Positions 16,784 through 24,714 of a DNA stretch of 64,000 bases are shown piece by piece (within the stretch, counting starts at the first letter, position 1; every line of letters starts with the position of its first letter). The DNA lies in assembly GCF_022346995.1 (NCBI RefSeq), contig NZ_JAKRNM010000010.1, positions 1-64,000 on the forward strand, read 5' to 3'. The position numbers and the translations under genes were made by a program. Origin of the DNA: Paenibacillus sp. ACRRY (lineage in GTDB: Bacteria > Bacillota > Bacilli > Paenibacillales > Paenibacillaceae). The notes under the pieces were generated by a model. It had not been told where the DNA came from, searched no databases, and was given only the letters and a program-made list of their open reading frames with translations.

Positions 16784-17059
16784 ATGGGTAACAACATTTC
16801 TAAGGATGCACTGAAAGCGATCAACAAAAAAACGGGCAAAACAATTACAGAAGGTGCTGTCAAGAAATTGGCGAGCACAGTAAAACCGTCCACCATGCAG
16901 AATGAAGCTCAGTTGCGCCAATTGATTAAACAAGTATCCGCCATGGCGAAAGTTCCGGTATCTGAAGATACGGTTCAGGATATTGTAAGTGCGGTCAAAA
17001 AGAGCGGACTGAATCCAAACAGCATGGAATCATTAATGAAAATGATGATGAAAAAATAA
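16784..17059 (+). CDS. spoVIF: Stage VI sporulation protein F
   Basis: A 91-residue protein of the SpoVIF family, which in Bacillus acts in late spore coat assembly in the mother cell. Visible family features: KKTGKTITEGAVKKLAS, LRQLIKQVSAMA and a short C-terminal stretch with VQDIVSAVKKSGLNP, predicted all helical, ending in Met/Lys. GGAGGAGGGGAG precedes the ATG and a sigma-K type promoter lies at 16724-16752. A terminator follows, so it is a single-gene unit. Confidence 0.8.
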   Translation: MGNNISKDALKAINKKTGKTITEGAVKKLASTVKPSTMQNEAQLRQLIKQVSAMAKVPVSEDTVQDIVSAVKKSGLNPNSMESLMKMMMKK

Positions 17060-17107
17060 TAGATCGTTTTTGCTTCTACAAAAGTGAGTAAGCGAGACAA
17101 AAAGATG

Positions 17108-17134
17108 AGTCAGCTAAGGCTGGCTTTCTTTTTG
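17108..17134 (+). terminator. Intrinsic terminator of spoVIF
   Basis: AGTCAGC (17108-17114) pairs with GCTGGCT (17119-17125), then a T-rich run. Confidence 0.75.
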
Positions 17135-17165
17135 TCTTTTTTTTGGAAAAGTCCTCTGAATTTCG

Positions 17166-17174
17166 TGTTATAAT
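17166..17174 (+). promoter_or_regulatory. Extended -10 promoter before yphE
   Basis: TGTTATAAT with TATAAT at 17169-17174; a TTGGAA at 17143-17148 lies 20 nt upstream, longer than ideal. Confidence 0.45.
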
Positions 17175-17233
17175 AATTTCAATTGTCACCGTGTCAGTGA
17201 TGAATAACGGATTGAAGGGGAGACTGCTGGATT

Positions 17234-17413
17234 ATGAGCGCAATGGACAAGATGTGGCTGTCATTGGTTGCAATTCTGATTATGGGATTGTCTGTATTCC
17301 TGATAACCTTCGCGAGAGCCAAAACCAAAGGCTTTGTACGAGGGATTCTGTCATTAATCGCGTTTCTGATTATGCTGATTGGTTTTTTCGGCGGAATTGC
17401 ATCGCTCACTTGA
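17234..17413 (+). CDS. yphE: Small membrane protein, DUF2768/YphE-like
   Basis: A 59-residue protein with two hydrophobic helices (about residues 8-26 and 36-57) joined by a basic loop (ARAKTKG). Bacillus YphE, a DUF2768 protein, has the same start (MSA-KMW pattern), size and position between gpsA and spoIVA. AAGGGGAG lies about 12 nt before the ATG and an extended -10 promoter at 17166. Function is unknown. Confidence 0.7.
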   Translation: MSAMDKMWLSLVAILIMGLSVFLITFARAKTKGFVRGILSLIAFLIMLIGFFGGIASLT

Positions 17414-17498
17414 TCTTATTCTTGCCTGTAGCTTAACATCCGCATAAGTACACCATAGAACTGACACAATGAAAACGGATGAAGGGAAGGTGAGCCGG

Positions 17499-18116
17499 TT
17501 GGGACCACATGGAACAGAGGGCCTTACAGAGCGCTATCCGGAATTGCACGCTGCGTTGCTGGAAACGGCAAAAACCTGGAATACAGTACCTTATACTTGG
17601 CTTCTTGGGGGGAGCTGTGGATTGCTGTTGCAGCATGTCGAGTTGCAGCAGGCTCCTAGAGATATTGACGTCTACGCCGATCTGGCTGCTGCACATGGGC
17701 TTCATCATTCTGCCCCAGGAATTGCCCTGGATAAACCGGTGATAGATCGAACAGGGCCATACGCTTCATTGCTGAGTCATTATCAAGTCGGGGAGTGTGC
17801 GCTTGAACTCGTTGGCGGCTTTGAAGTATGGTCCAGGCAGAGCTGGTACCGGATTGAGATAGAACAACTGTTGATTCATCATGCGCCTCAGGCTCAAATT
17901 GGTTCTTACACGTTACGATTGATGCCCCTTGCTCATGAGTTGCTCTTTAATCTATTGAGAGGTCGAGCTGACCGTTATGAGGCTATTGCCGAAGCAATCC
18001 GGAAGGATCCACAGCTTCATCAACCCTTACTGGCTTCATTGGGTAAGCATAATGTGTGGACAAGCCGATTCTCCGCTGAGGTAGAAGAGTTGGTCGGTTT
18101 TACATGGACTTCATAG
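17499..18116 (+). CDS. Putative nucleotidyltransferase-fold protein
   Basis: A ~205-residue protein with LLGGSCGLLLQH followed by RDIDVYAD, the GGS...DxD arrangement of the polymerase-beta-like nucleotidyltransferase superfamily, near residues 40-65. A later Asp/Glu typical of the third catalytic position could be the Glu in ALELVGG. Substrate and role are unknown; superfamily members include toxin-antitoxin (AbiEii/MNT) and antibiotic-modifying enzymes. TTG 17499 is favoured because AAGGTGAG precedes it; ATG 17469 lacks a ribosome site. It ends directly before the ferredoxin gene. Confidence 0.6.
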   Translation: MGPHGTEGLTERYPELHAALLETAKTWNTVPYTWLLGGSCGLLLQHVELQQAPRDIDVYADLAAAHGLHHSAPGIALDKPVIDRTGPYASLLSHYQVGECALELVGGFEVWSRQSWYRIEIEQLLIHHAPQAQIGSYTLRLMPLAHELLFNLLRGRADRYEAIAEAIRKDPQLHQPLLASLGKHNVWTSRFSAEVEELVGFTWTS

Positions 18117-18131
18117 GTGGGAGGCAAGAAG

Positions 18132-18485
18132 ATGGAGCACACGATTACATTTTTACCGCAAAATAAGAGCATTCGCCTAAAAGCGGGAGTGAACCTGCTC
18201 AGTGCCGCACGTCGTGCAGGAGTGAAAATTTCAACCCGTTGCGATGGAAAAGCCGCTTGTTTAATGTGCAAGGTCAAAGTAGATGGTGATCAGTCACAGT
18301 CTCTGCACCCTCCTACAGATGCTGAACAAAGGAAACTGGGTTCCCTGCTGGAAGCAGGAACTCGTCTTGCTTGTCAGGCCAAGGTGAGGGGATCAGTGTC
18401 TGTTCATGTTCCGGAAGATCCACTCAAAGCTGCAATACGTAAGCAGTTGGAACGGCAGCAGCAGGAGGATGACGATTGGTTCTGA
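18132..18485 (+). CDS. 2Fe-2S ferredoxin
   Basis: A 117-residue protein of the plant/adrenodoxin-type fold. Cluster ligands are visible as C-x5-C-x2-C (CDGKAACLMC, about 38-47) and a distant Cys in LACQAK (about 82). A charged tail of ~20 residues rich in Gln, Arg and Asp follows the fold. It carries electrons to an unknown oxidoreductase; no reductase or partner is adjacent. GGGAGG lies 7 nt before the ATG. It is likely co-transcribed with the preceding nucleotidyltransferase-like gene (15-nt gap). Confidence 0.85.
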   Translation: MEHTITFLPQNKSIRLKAGVNLLSAARRAGVKISTRCDGKAACLMCKVKVDGDQSQSLHPPTDAEQRKLGSLLEAGTRLACQAKVRGSVSVHVPEDPLKAAIRKQLERQQQEDDDWF

Positions 18486-18559
18486 AACTAACCTGAATGA
18501 TTGGTGCTCGATTGGAATGGGTCTTCTCGTTGGACTCTTCAGATTCAAGGAGGATGCAG

Positions 18560-19336
18560 ATGAACGCAAACAAAGATAGGCTCTTCATTAGTTCGGGGTG
18601 GAGGTACGGGATCCAGGGAGTCCGCTGTCTTCTGTTAATTTTAATGGTTGTTACAGTAAGTGGTTGCATGTATCCGTCCCAGAGTAACGATGACCCCAAA
18701 ATAGCATACAGGGAGAGTGTGAATCGGATACAGAGTGCTGTAGAAGCCTTTCAGAAGGATCAGGGGATTCTGCCCATGATTAATGCGGATATGGATACAC
18801 CCAAATATGAAAAATTCAGGGTGGATCTGCCGAAACTGAAACAGCAAGGTTATCTGGACGAAATTCCGGGTACTGCTTTCGAAAGTGGTGGGAGCGCTTA
18901 CTTCCTTATTCAAAATGAAGAGACTTCACCCACTGTAAAAGTAATGGACTTGCAGACAGTACAGAAGGTCAATGATGTACAGCGCATGGTTAATCAGTAT
19001 AAATCAGTACATAATGGCAAACTGCCTGCCGGGGAAGAATTGTACACCGGTCTCTACGCTGTAGATATGGAACAAGCCGCTCAGGCAGGTGCTCCTGAGG
19101 TTACGCTGAATAGCGTCTATTCCGGTCAGGAGTTACCATTTATGATGGACGGTGAAGGCAATGTGTATGTTGATTATGCCTTCGATATCATGCAAGCGGT
19201 GGAAAAATCGGATCGTTCTCCTGTGGATGGAGATGATGTGCGCGAGTATTTGCTGGAGCACTCCTATTTCGTTCCGGTAAAATCGGTTAGTTATACGTGG
19301 CAGAAGAATGCCCCAGTTGCACAAGACGAACCATAG
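18560..19336 (+). CDS. yphF: Lipoprotein, YphF-like
   Basis: The 258-residue precursor has an N-terminal signal with hydrophobic core LLLILMVVTV and lipobox VSGC (Cys ~34), then a mature domain with two similar segments: RIQSAVEAFQKDQGILP and VQRMVNQYKSVHNGKLP, reminiscent of type II/IV pilin-like or GspG-like helix repeats. Bacillus YphF, also a lipoprotein, sits at the same place before spoIVA. Function unknown. ATG 18560 is 7 nt after AAGGAGG, while the ATG at 18554 is too close. Confidence 0.75.
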   Translation: MNANKDRLFISSGWRYGIQGVRCLLLILMVVTVSGCMYPSQSNDDPKIAYRESVNRIQSAVEAFQKDQGILPMINADMDTPKYEKFRVDLPKLKQQGYLDEIPGTAFESGGSAYFLIQNEETSPTVKVMDLQTVQKVNDVQRMVNQYKSVHNGKLPAGEELYTGLYAVDMEQAAQAGAPEVTLNSVYSGQELPFMMDGEGNVYVDYAFDIMQAVEKSDRSPVDGDDVREYLLEHSYFVPVKSVSYTWQKNAPVAQDEP

Positions 19337-19350
19337 ATGAAATGCACCAA

Positions 19351-19387
19351 AAAAAGAGATACTCCGCATCAAGGGGTATCTCTTTTT
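19351..19387. terminator. Bidirectional terminator between yphF and the tautomerase gene
   Basis: AAAAAGAGATAC (19351-19362) pairs with GTATCTCTTTTT (19376-19387); A and T runs on both sides. Confidence 0.85.
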
Positions 19388-19438
19388 GTTGATGCATTAA
19401 GTTCTCAGGAGCTTCAAAGAACCGGAGTAGGTAATACG

Positions 19439-19828
19439 TCAGACCTCAACGTTGTAGTTCAACTCAAGTTCATCTCCGGGCAATCCACGGATGCCCCAGT
19501 GTGCACGTGGTGTCTCGAAAATGGTGATCTCCAAATCATGGACAGACAACAGGAATTTTTCATGTATTTGTTTATATAGTTGCTGGATTAAATCTTTCTT
19601 TGTTTCCATAGATCTTCCTTCGAACATGCTGATTTCAACAATGGTGTATGCTGCTGATCGATCTGGCGGGTACTGAAAGTCCTCCGCATCCAAGGGGAAG
19701 TAACGCTGGAATTTTTTGTTCTCTGGCAGTCCCAGGACATCCATCAGAACGGAATGAATTACGTTAGAAAGCTGTTCTTTCATTGGATTTAACTGCTCAC
19801 GTATACCGAAAACTTTAATCTGTGCCAT
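19439..19828 (-). CDS. Tautomerase-family protein
   Basis: A 129-residue protein of the widespread tautomerase/MIF superfamily group with the signatures YTIVEISMFEGRS and ETPRAHWGIRGLPGDEL. Classical members use Pro after the initiator Met as catalytic base; here the second residue is Ala, as I recall for this subgroup, so activity is uncertain. A slightly longer start (ATG 19834) is possible, but AAAGGTGAG is better placed for 19828. It is convergent with yphF and divergent from spoIVA. Confidence 0.75.
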   Translation of the reverse strand: MAQIKVFGIREQLNPMKEQLSNVIHSVLMDVLGLPENKKFQRYFPLDAEDFQYPPDRSAAYTIVEISMFEGRSMETKKDLIQQLYKQIHEKFLLSVHDLEITIFETPRAHWGIRGLPGDELELNYNVEV

Positions 19829-19991
19829 ACTCATCTCACCTTTCTCATCTCGTTTTGGATCTACCTTAGCTCGGCTCTAAAAATGTGTTTCCTTCACAGT
19901 ATACCTCTAACTCTAACTGTCCGACACCTCAAATAGAAATGAATGAAACCAGCATAAATGCAATCGGGCGTTCATAAAGTAGATTGAAATA

Positions 19992-20065
19992 ATGACGCGC
20001 AGTCCGAGAGCGGGGCTACTTCCCGGAGTTAAAGGCCTGAGAAAAAAACAAAAAAAACGCGTCAT
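19992..20065. other. Inverted repeat upstream of spoIVA
   Basis: ATGACGCG (19992-19999) and its exact complement CGCGTCAT (20058-20065) enclose a 58-nt segment with a further CGGG/CCCG pairing and two A runs. The right arm overlaps the -35 element of the sigma-E type promoter. Role unknown; it could be an operator or part of a small transcript. Confidence 0.4.
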
Positions 20066-20090
20066 ATTGCTGCATACGGATACATAAGAT
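20062..20090 (+). promoter_or_regulatory. Sigma-E (mother cell) type promoter of spoIVA
   Basis: TCATATT (20062-20068), 14-nt spacer, CATAAGAT (20083-20090), close to the sigma-E consensus. spoIVA is a known sigma-E gene. The leader of ~190 nt contains GC-rich inverted repeats (GCAACG at about 20149 and CGTTGC at about 20200). Confidence 0.6.
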
Positions 20091-20287
20091 GATACTAGTC
20101 CAATTGCATGTACGAGTTAACGCCGCTTTCGCCGGTTTCATCAGAATGCAACGTTCGGCGGCGGACGACTTCCGGGCACTCACAAAGGCGGCTCTACCGT
20201 TGCAGGGATTTCAGTCTTCTGATTGAAAAAACGAAGCGGATGCTCTTTAGCATTTTTCCTTCGGAGTAATTTAGGGAGGGGATTTCA

Positions 20288-21766
20288 TTGGAGAAAGTGG
20301 ACATTTTTAAGGACATAGCTGAGCGGACCGGAGGGGATATCTATCTCGGGGTTGTCGGCGCAGTCCGGACGGGGAAATCAACATTTATTAAACGATTCAT
20401 GGAAACGATCGTACTGCCAAACATCGCAAGCGAGGCTGATCGTGCCCGTGCAGTGGATGAACTTCCACAGAGTGCAGCAGGCAAAACGATTATGACCACC
20501 GAGCCGAAATTCGTACCGAATAATGCGGTTCAGATCAAGGTAGCCGAGGGTTTGGATGTCAATGTCCGCCTCGTGGATTGTGTAGGGTATGCAGTTGAGG
20601 GAGCCAAGGGATACGAGGATGAGAATGGACCACGCATGATCTCCACGCCTTGGTTCGAAGAGCCAATCCCGTTCCAGGAAGCAGCGGAGATTGGTACACG
20701 CAAAGTCATTCAGGAGCATTCCACACTGGGTGTTGTGGTTACCACAGACGGCACGATTGCCGAGATCGCCCGTAGTTCCTACGTGGAATCCGAAGAACGA
20801 GTCATTGCCGAACTGAAAGAGGTTGGCAAACCGTTCGTGCTGATCATCAACTCTACCCGTCCTCGCAGTGAAGAAGCTCTTCAATTGCGAAGTGAATTGG
20901 CAGCTAAATATGATATTCCAGTAATGACATTAAGCGCAGCCACAATGACGGAAGACGATGTAACAGGTGTGCTGCGTGAAGTCCTGTATGAGTTCCCTGT
21001 ACATGAGGTTAATGTGAATCTGCCGAGCTGGGTTATGGTCCTGAATGAAACCCACTGGCTGCGGAATAACTACGAAAATTCCGTGCGCGACACGGTGAAA
21101 GACATTCGCAGACTGCGTGACGTGGACCGGGTTGTGTCCCAGTTCATGGAGTATGAGTTCATTGACCGCGCAGGACTTAGCGGTATGAATATGGGTCAGG
21201 GTGTGGCCGAGATTGATCTGTACGCTCCTGATGAATTATACGATCAGATCCTCGTGGAAGTGGTCGGCATTGAAATCAGAGGCAAGGATCATCTACTGCA
21301 GCTGATGCAGGAATTCTCTCATGCCAAGCGGGAATATGATCGCTTCGCTGAAGCCTTGGAGATGGTCAAAACGACCGGGTACGGCATTGCGGCACCTTCG
21401 CTTGCTGAGATGGCACTGGATGAACCCGAGCTCATTCGTCAAGGCACCAAATTCGGTGTACGTTTGAAAGCGACCGCACCTTCCATCCACATGATCCGGG
21501 TCGATGTAGAGTCCGAGTTCGCACCGATTATCGGTACGGAGAAGCAAAGTGAGGAACTGGTGAGGTACCTGATGCAGGACTTCGAGAACGATCCAATCAA
21601 GGTATGGGATTCAGACATGTTTGGTCGTTCGCTGCATTCCATTGTGCGCGAAGGGATTCAGGGCAAGATCGCCATGATGCCGGACAATGCAAGGTACAAA
21701 TTGCAGGAGACATTGGGACGTATCATCAACGAAGGCTCAGGCGGCTTGATTGCCATCATTCTGTAA
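20288..21766 (+). CDS. spoIVA: Stage IV sporulation protein A, spore coat ATPase
   Basis: SpoIVA polymerises with ATP hydrolysis on the forespore surface and forms the base layer of the spore coat. The 492-residue protein has the family's N-terminal P-loop GAVRTGKST (about 24-32), DCVGYAVEGA in the Walker B/switch region, and the conserved long C-terminal region ending in a Gly/Leu-Ile-rich tail (GSGGLIAIIL). Length equals the Bacillus protein (492). The start is TTG at 20288 after GGGAGGGG. A sigma-E type promoter is at 20062-20090 and a terminator follows. Confidence 0.97.
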   Translation: MEKVDIFKDIAERTGGDIYLGVVGAVRTGKSTFIKRFMETIVLPNIASEADRARAVDELPQSAAGKTIMTTEPKFVPNNAVQIKVAEGLDVNVRLVDCVGYAVEGAKGYEDENGPRMISTPWFEEPIPFQEAAEIGTRKVIQEHSTLGVVVTTDGTIAEIARSSYVESEERVIAELKEVGKPFVLIINSTRPRSEEALQLRSELAAKYDIPVMTLSAATMTEDDVTGVLREVLYEFPVHEVNVNLPSWVMVLNETHWLRNNYENSVRDTVKDIRRLRDVDRVVSQFMEYEFIDRAGLSGMNMGQGVAEIDLYAPDELYDQILVEVVGIEIRGKDHLLQLMQEFSHAKREYDRFAEALEMVKTTGYGIAAPSLAEMALDEPELIRQGTKFGVRLKATAPSIHMIRVDVESEFAPIIGTEKQSEELVRYLMQDFENDPIKVWDSDMFGRSLHSIVREGIQGKIAMMPDNARYKLQETLGRIINEGSGGLIAIIL

Positions 21767-21770
21767 AACA

Positions 21771-21802
21771 AAAGACCACAAGGCTATCCTTGTGGTCTTT
21801 TT
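21771..21802 (+). terminator. Intrinsic terminator of spoIVA
   Basis: AAAGACCACAAGG (21771-21783) pairs with CCTTGTGGTCTTT (21788-21800), then T. Confidence 0.9.
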
Positions 21803-21901
21803 GCTGTATGATTTTAGTTTCTTATATATGGTACTACTGGATGTATACTACATATTTCTTGAAAAACTTAGCGAGTTTTAGCTTTAAATTGTTAAAACCC
21901 A

Positions 21902-21930
21902 TTTACATACTAGGGATTAGCCGTTATATT
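21902..21930 (+). promoter_or_regulatory. Sigma-A promoter of the ABC transporter operon
   Basis: TTTACA (21902-21907), 17-nt spacer, TATATT (21925-21930). Confidence 0.6.
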
Positions 21931-21943
21931 AATATTCAACTAT

Positions 21944-21959
21944 TGTGATCAAGGTCACT
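21944..21959 (+). promoter_or_regulatory. Candidate CRP/FNR-type palindromic operator
   Basis: TGTGA-N6-TCACT, one base from the TGTGA-N6-TCACA consensus of the CRP/FNR family. It lies about 7-22 nt downstream of the predicted start point, where a bound protein would block transcription. Confidence 0.4.
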
Positions 21960-21987
21960 GAGAGTGCACGAATAGGGGGAGACAGAG

Positions 21988-23085
21988 ATGAAAAAGAAAG
22001 ATACGAAATGGGTATGGTTGAGTGTTCTGCTTGTATTTACATTGGCACTGTCCGCTTGCGGGATCAAAAAAGAACCAGCGGCAACTCCAGCTTCCGGAAC
22101 ATCAGAGGACAAGCCCAAGACTGAGGCAGTAACGGGCCCGCTCAGTGGTAAACGAATTGCCCTCATCATGGAATTTAACACGGGTACATTCTCACAGCAG
22201 TATGTGCAAGGCGTAAAAGAGGAAATTGAAAAATTCGGCGGTGAGCTAACTACATTTGTTGCTGATAATGATAAAGCCAAAATGGTTTCTTTGCTGGACA
22301 GCGCAATTAACCAGAAGTTCGATGCAATCTTGACAGACCACGGGGACTCGCTTCTGGAACCGGGTGTGAAAAAAGCGATAGAACAAAACATTCCGGTAGT
22401 AGTCTTCGATGCAGCCATCCAAGTACCGGGGGCAACCGTACTGTCCCAGGACGACCAGAAGATGGCGGAACTTACATTGGAACAAATGAAAAAGGATATT
22501 AATGGCCAAGGAAATATCGTGAAAGTATGGGTGGCCGGGTTCGCTCCTATGGAACGTCGCCAGATTGCATACGGCGAATTCATGAAAGAGAATACGGACA
22601 TCAAGGAAATTGCCACTTTTGGTTCAGCACAAAACCCGGCTCTGGATACACAAGCCAAAATGGAAGCTATTTTGAAACAATATCCGAAAGGCGAAATTAC
22701 GGCTGTGTGGGCTGCTTGGGATGAGTTTGCCAAAGGGGCTGCGCGCGCAATCCAGCAAGCAGGTCGTGACGAAATTAAAGTTTATGGTATCGATATGAGT
22801 GATGAAGATTTGCAAATGATTCAGGATCCGAAAAATCCTTGGATTGCTTCCGCAGCGGTAGACCCAACAGACATTGGACGTGTTCAGGTACGTTACGCTT
22901 ATCAGAAACTGAACGGCGATGAGACTGAAGATCAGGTGGTACTCAATCCAGTTTATGTTCAACGCGAAGCACTGCCTGAGACACAAATCTCTACTTCCGA
23001 ATTGTCCCAATATGTTGATGGTTGGGGAGGTAGTACACAGGGCATCAAGGATTGGATGGCGGAATACGGAATCACTGCTAAATAA
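21988..23085 (+). CDS. Sugar-type ABC transporter substrate-binding lipoprotein
   Basis: The 365-residue precursor has a lipoprotein signal (lipobox LSAC, Cys ~24), a Pro/Ala/Thr linker, then a type-1 periplasmic binding fold of the ribose-binding (RbsB) kind: GKRIALIMEFNTGTFSQQ, a DAIL-TDHGD segment, VVVFDAAI, and a hinge-crossing C-lobe with AVWAAWDEFAKGAARAIQQ. It captures a ligand outside the cell for the ATPase and permease downstream. The ligand cannot be read from sequence; ribose-type systems import pentoses, autoinducers or nucleosides. A 111-nt gap with a terminator separates it from the ATPase. Confidence 0.88.
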   Translation: MKKKDTKWVWLSVLLVFTLALSACGIKKEPAATPASGTSEDKPKTEAVTGPLSGKRIALIMEFNTGTFSQQYVQGVKEEIEKFGGELTTFVADNDKAKMVSLLDSAINQKFDAILTDHGDSLLEPGVKKAIEQNIPVVVFDAAIQVPGATVLSQDDQKMAELTLEQMKKDINGQGNIVKVWVAGFAPMERRQIAYGEFMKENTDIKEIATFGSAQNPALDTQAKMEAILKQYPKGEITAVWAAWDEFAKGAARAIQQAGRDEIKVYGIDMSDEDLQMIQDPKNPWIASAAVDPTDIGRVQVRYAYQKLNGDETEDQVVLNPVYVQREALPETQISTSELSQYVDGWGGSTQGIKDWMAEYGITAK

Positions 23086-23099
23086 AGCAGCGTTAGAAG

Positions 23100-23123
23100 G
23101 CGCGCCGCAAGGTGCGCTTTTTT
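23100..23123 (+). terminator. Intra-operon terminator after the binding-protein gene
   Basis: GCGCGCC (23100-23106) pairs with GGTGCGC (23111-23117), then six T. Partial termination here would give more binding protein than ATPase, as is common. Confidence 0.75.
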
Positions 23124-23196
23124 CGCAGGCAGATATGTAAAACAACAGATCGTAAGGATAGCTTGACTCCCTGGAGGAGGATTGGAGGTCTACATC

Positions 23197-24714
23197 ATGA
23201 CAACTGCACCGATTTTGCTTGAAATGGAACATATTCATAAGCAGTTTGCTGGCGTTCCTGCGCTAAAAGACGTTGATTTTTCTGTAAAAGGTGGAGAGAT
23301 CCATGCGCTGCTTGGCGCTAATGGAGCAGGAAAAAGTACCTTGATGAAAATTCTGTCGGGTGCCTACCAACTGGATCAGGGCCAGATTCGTTTAAATGAT
23401 CAGCATTTACGTCTAAATTCACCAGGCGACGCTAAGGCAAACGGGATTCACTGTGTCTATCAGGAGGTCGATGCTGCACTGGTACCGCAGCTGACGGCTG
23501 CTGAGAACATTATGCTGGACCAGCTGGCTTCTCCAGATGGTGGATGGTGGAAAAGCCCGCGTAAGCTCCAGCAACGTGCTCTTGAGGCACTCAAAGAATT
23601 AGGAGCAGACATTGCAGTTCAGAAAAAGGTAGCGGATCTTACACTTGCAGAGAAACAGATGATTCTGCTGGCGCGTATCCTGATTCAGGATGCCAAGGTG
23701 ATTATATTTGATGAACCGACTGCTCCGCTGAGCCAGGAAGAAACAGACGCCTTTTTCCGGATTGTTCATCTGTTAAAAGAACGGGGAGTAGCTTGCATTT
23801 TTATAACCCACCGGCTTACTGAGGTGACTGGACATTGTGATCGAGTGACCGTCATGAGAGACGGACAGCATGTATTTACGGGTGAGGCGCGTGGACTAAC
23901 TGTAAATGATCTGGTCACACAGATGCTGGGCAAGCCATTCGAAGAGGAATTTCCGAAGACGGAAGCACCAATTGGCGAGGTAATCTTTGAAGCGCGTGGA
24001 TTGCACCGGGGGATTAAGGTCAAGGGGGTTGATTTGTCTGTACGCCGTGGTGAGGTCCTGGCCGTTGTCGGTCTGGTCGGTGCGGGCAAAACGGAATGTT
24101 CCCGTCTTCTGATTGGAGCAGACCAGCTGGAGAAAGGGGATATTCGCTTGAACGAAAAACCACTTCGCTTCTCTCAGCCCGCGGATGCCGCAGCTTCAGG
24201 CATTGTTTCCGTACCCGAAGAACGTCGCAAGCAGGGGATTCTCATTCAGGAAAATGTGGAACGAAATCTGAGTTTGCCCTTGCTCGGACGTCTTAGTACA
24301 TTCGGATTCGTGAGTCGCAAAAAAGAGCTAGAAAACGCGGAATCACTGGTTCAACAGCTGGGCATTAAAACATCTTCGGTACGCCAGGAAGTAAAGTATC
24401 TGAGCGGAGGTAACCAGCAGAAAGTAGCTATTGGTAAATGGCTGAATGCGGACGCTGATGTTTTTATATTTGATGAACCTACCAAGGGCGTGGATATTGG
24501 AGCCAAAAGTGACATCTTCCGTATCATTAACGAACTGGCTTTGGCAGGCAAGGCGGTCATCTATTTCACATGTGAGCTGGACGAGGGGCTCGGTATAGGA
24601 GACCGCATTGCAGTGATGTGTGAAGGGAAAATCGTAAAAGAATTCAAGCGTGGCGAGACTAACCAAGAACAGCTGCTATTCTACGCAAGCGGTGGACAAG
24701 AGGTGCAGGTATGA
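23197..24714 (+). CDS. Sugar-type ABC transporter ATPase (RbsA/MglA-like, two domains)
   Basis: The 505-residue protein has two fused nucleotide-binding domains. Domain 1: Walker A GANGAGKST (about 37-45), Walker B VIIFDEPTAPL and ITHRLTEV. Domain 2: degenerate Walker A GLVGAGKTE (about 296-304), signature LSGGNQQKVAIGKWL, Walker B VFIFDEPTKGVDIGAK. This double-domain pattern is that of carbohydrate uptake (CUT2) ATPases. Domain 1 lacks a canonical LSGGQ (it has DLTLAEKQM), as is usual for this group. The ATG at 23197 is 7-8 nt after GGAGG; the permease start overlaps the stop by ATGA. Confidence 0.92.
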   Translation: MTTAPILLEMEHIHKQFAGVPALKDVDFSVKGGEIHALLGANGAGKSTLMKILSGAYQLDQGQIRLNDQHLRLNSPGDAKANGIHCVYQEVDAALVPQLTAAENIMLDQLASPDGGWWKSPRKLQQRALEALKELGADIAVQKKVADLTLAEKQMILLARILIQDAKVIIFDEPTAPLSQEETDAFFRIVHLLKERGVACIFITHRLTEVTGHCDRVTVMRDGQHVFTGEARGLTVNDLVTQMLGKPFEEEFPKTEAPIGEVIFEARGLHRGIKVKGVDLSVRRGEVLAVVGLVGAGKTECSRLLIGADQLEKGDIRLNEKPLRFSQPADAAASGIVSVPEERRKQGILIQENVERNLSLPLLGRLSTFGFVSRKKELENAESLVQQLGIKTSSVRQEVKYLSGGNQQKVAIGKWLNADADVFIFDEPTKGVDIGAKSDIFRIINELALAGKAVIYFTCELDEGLGIGDRIAVMCEGKIVKEFKRGETNQEQLLFYASGGQEVQV

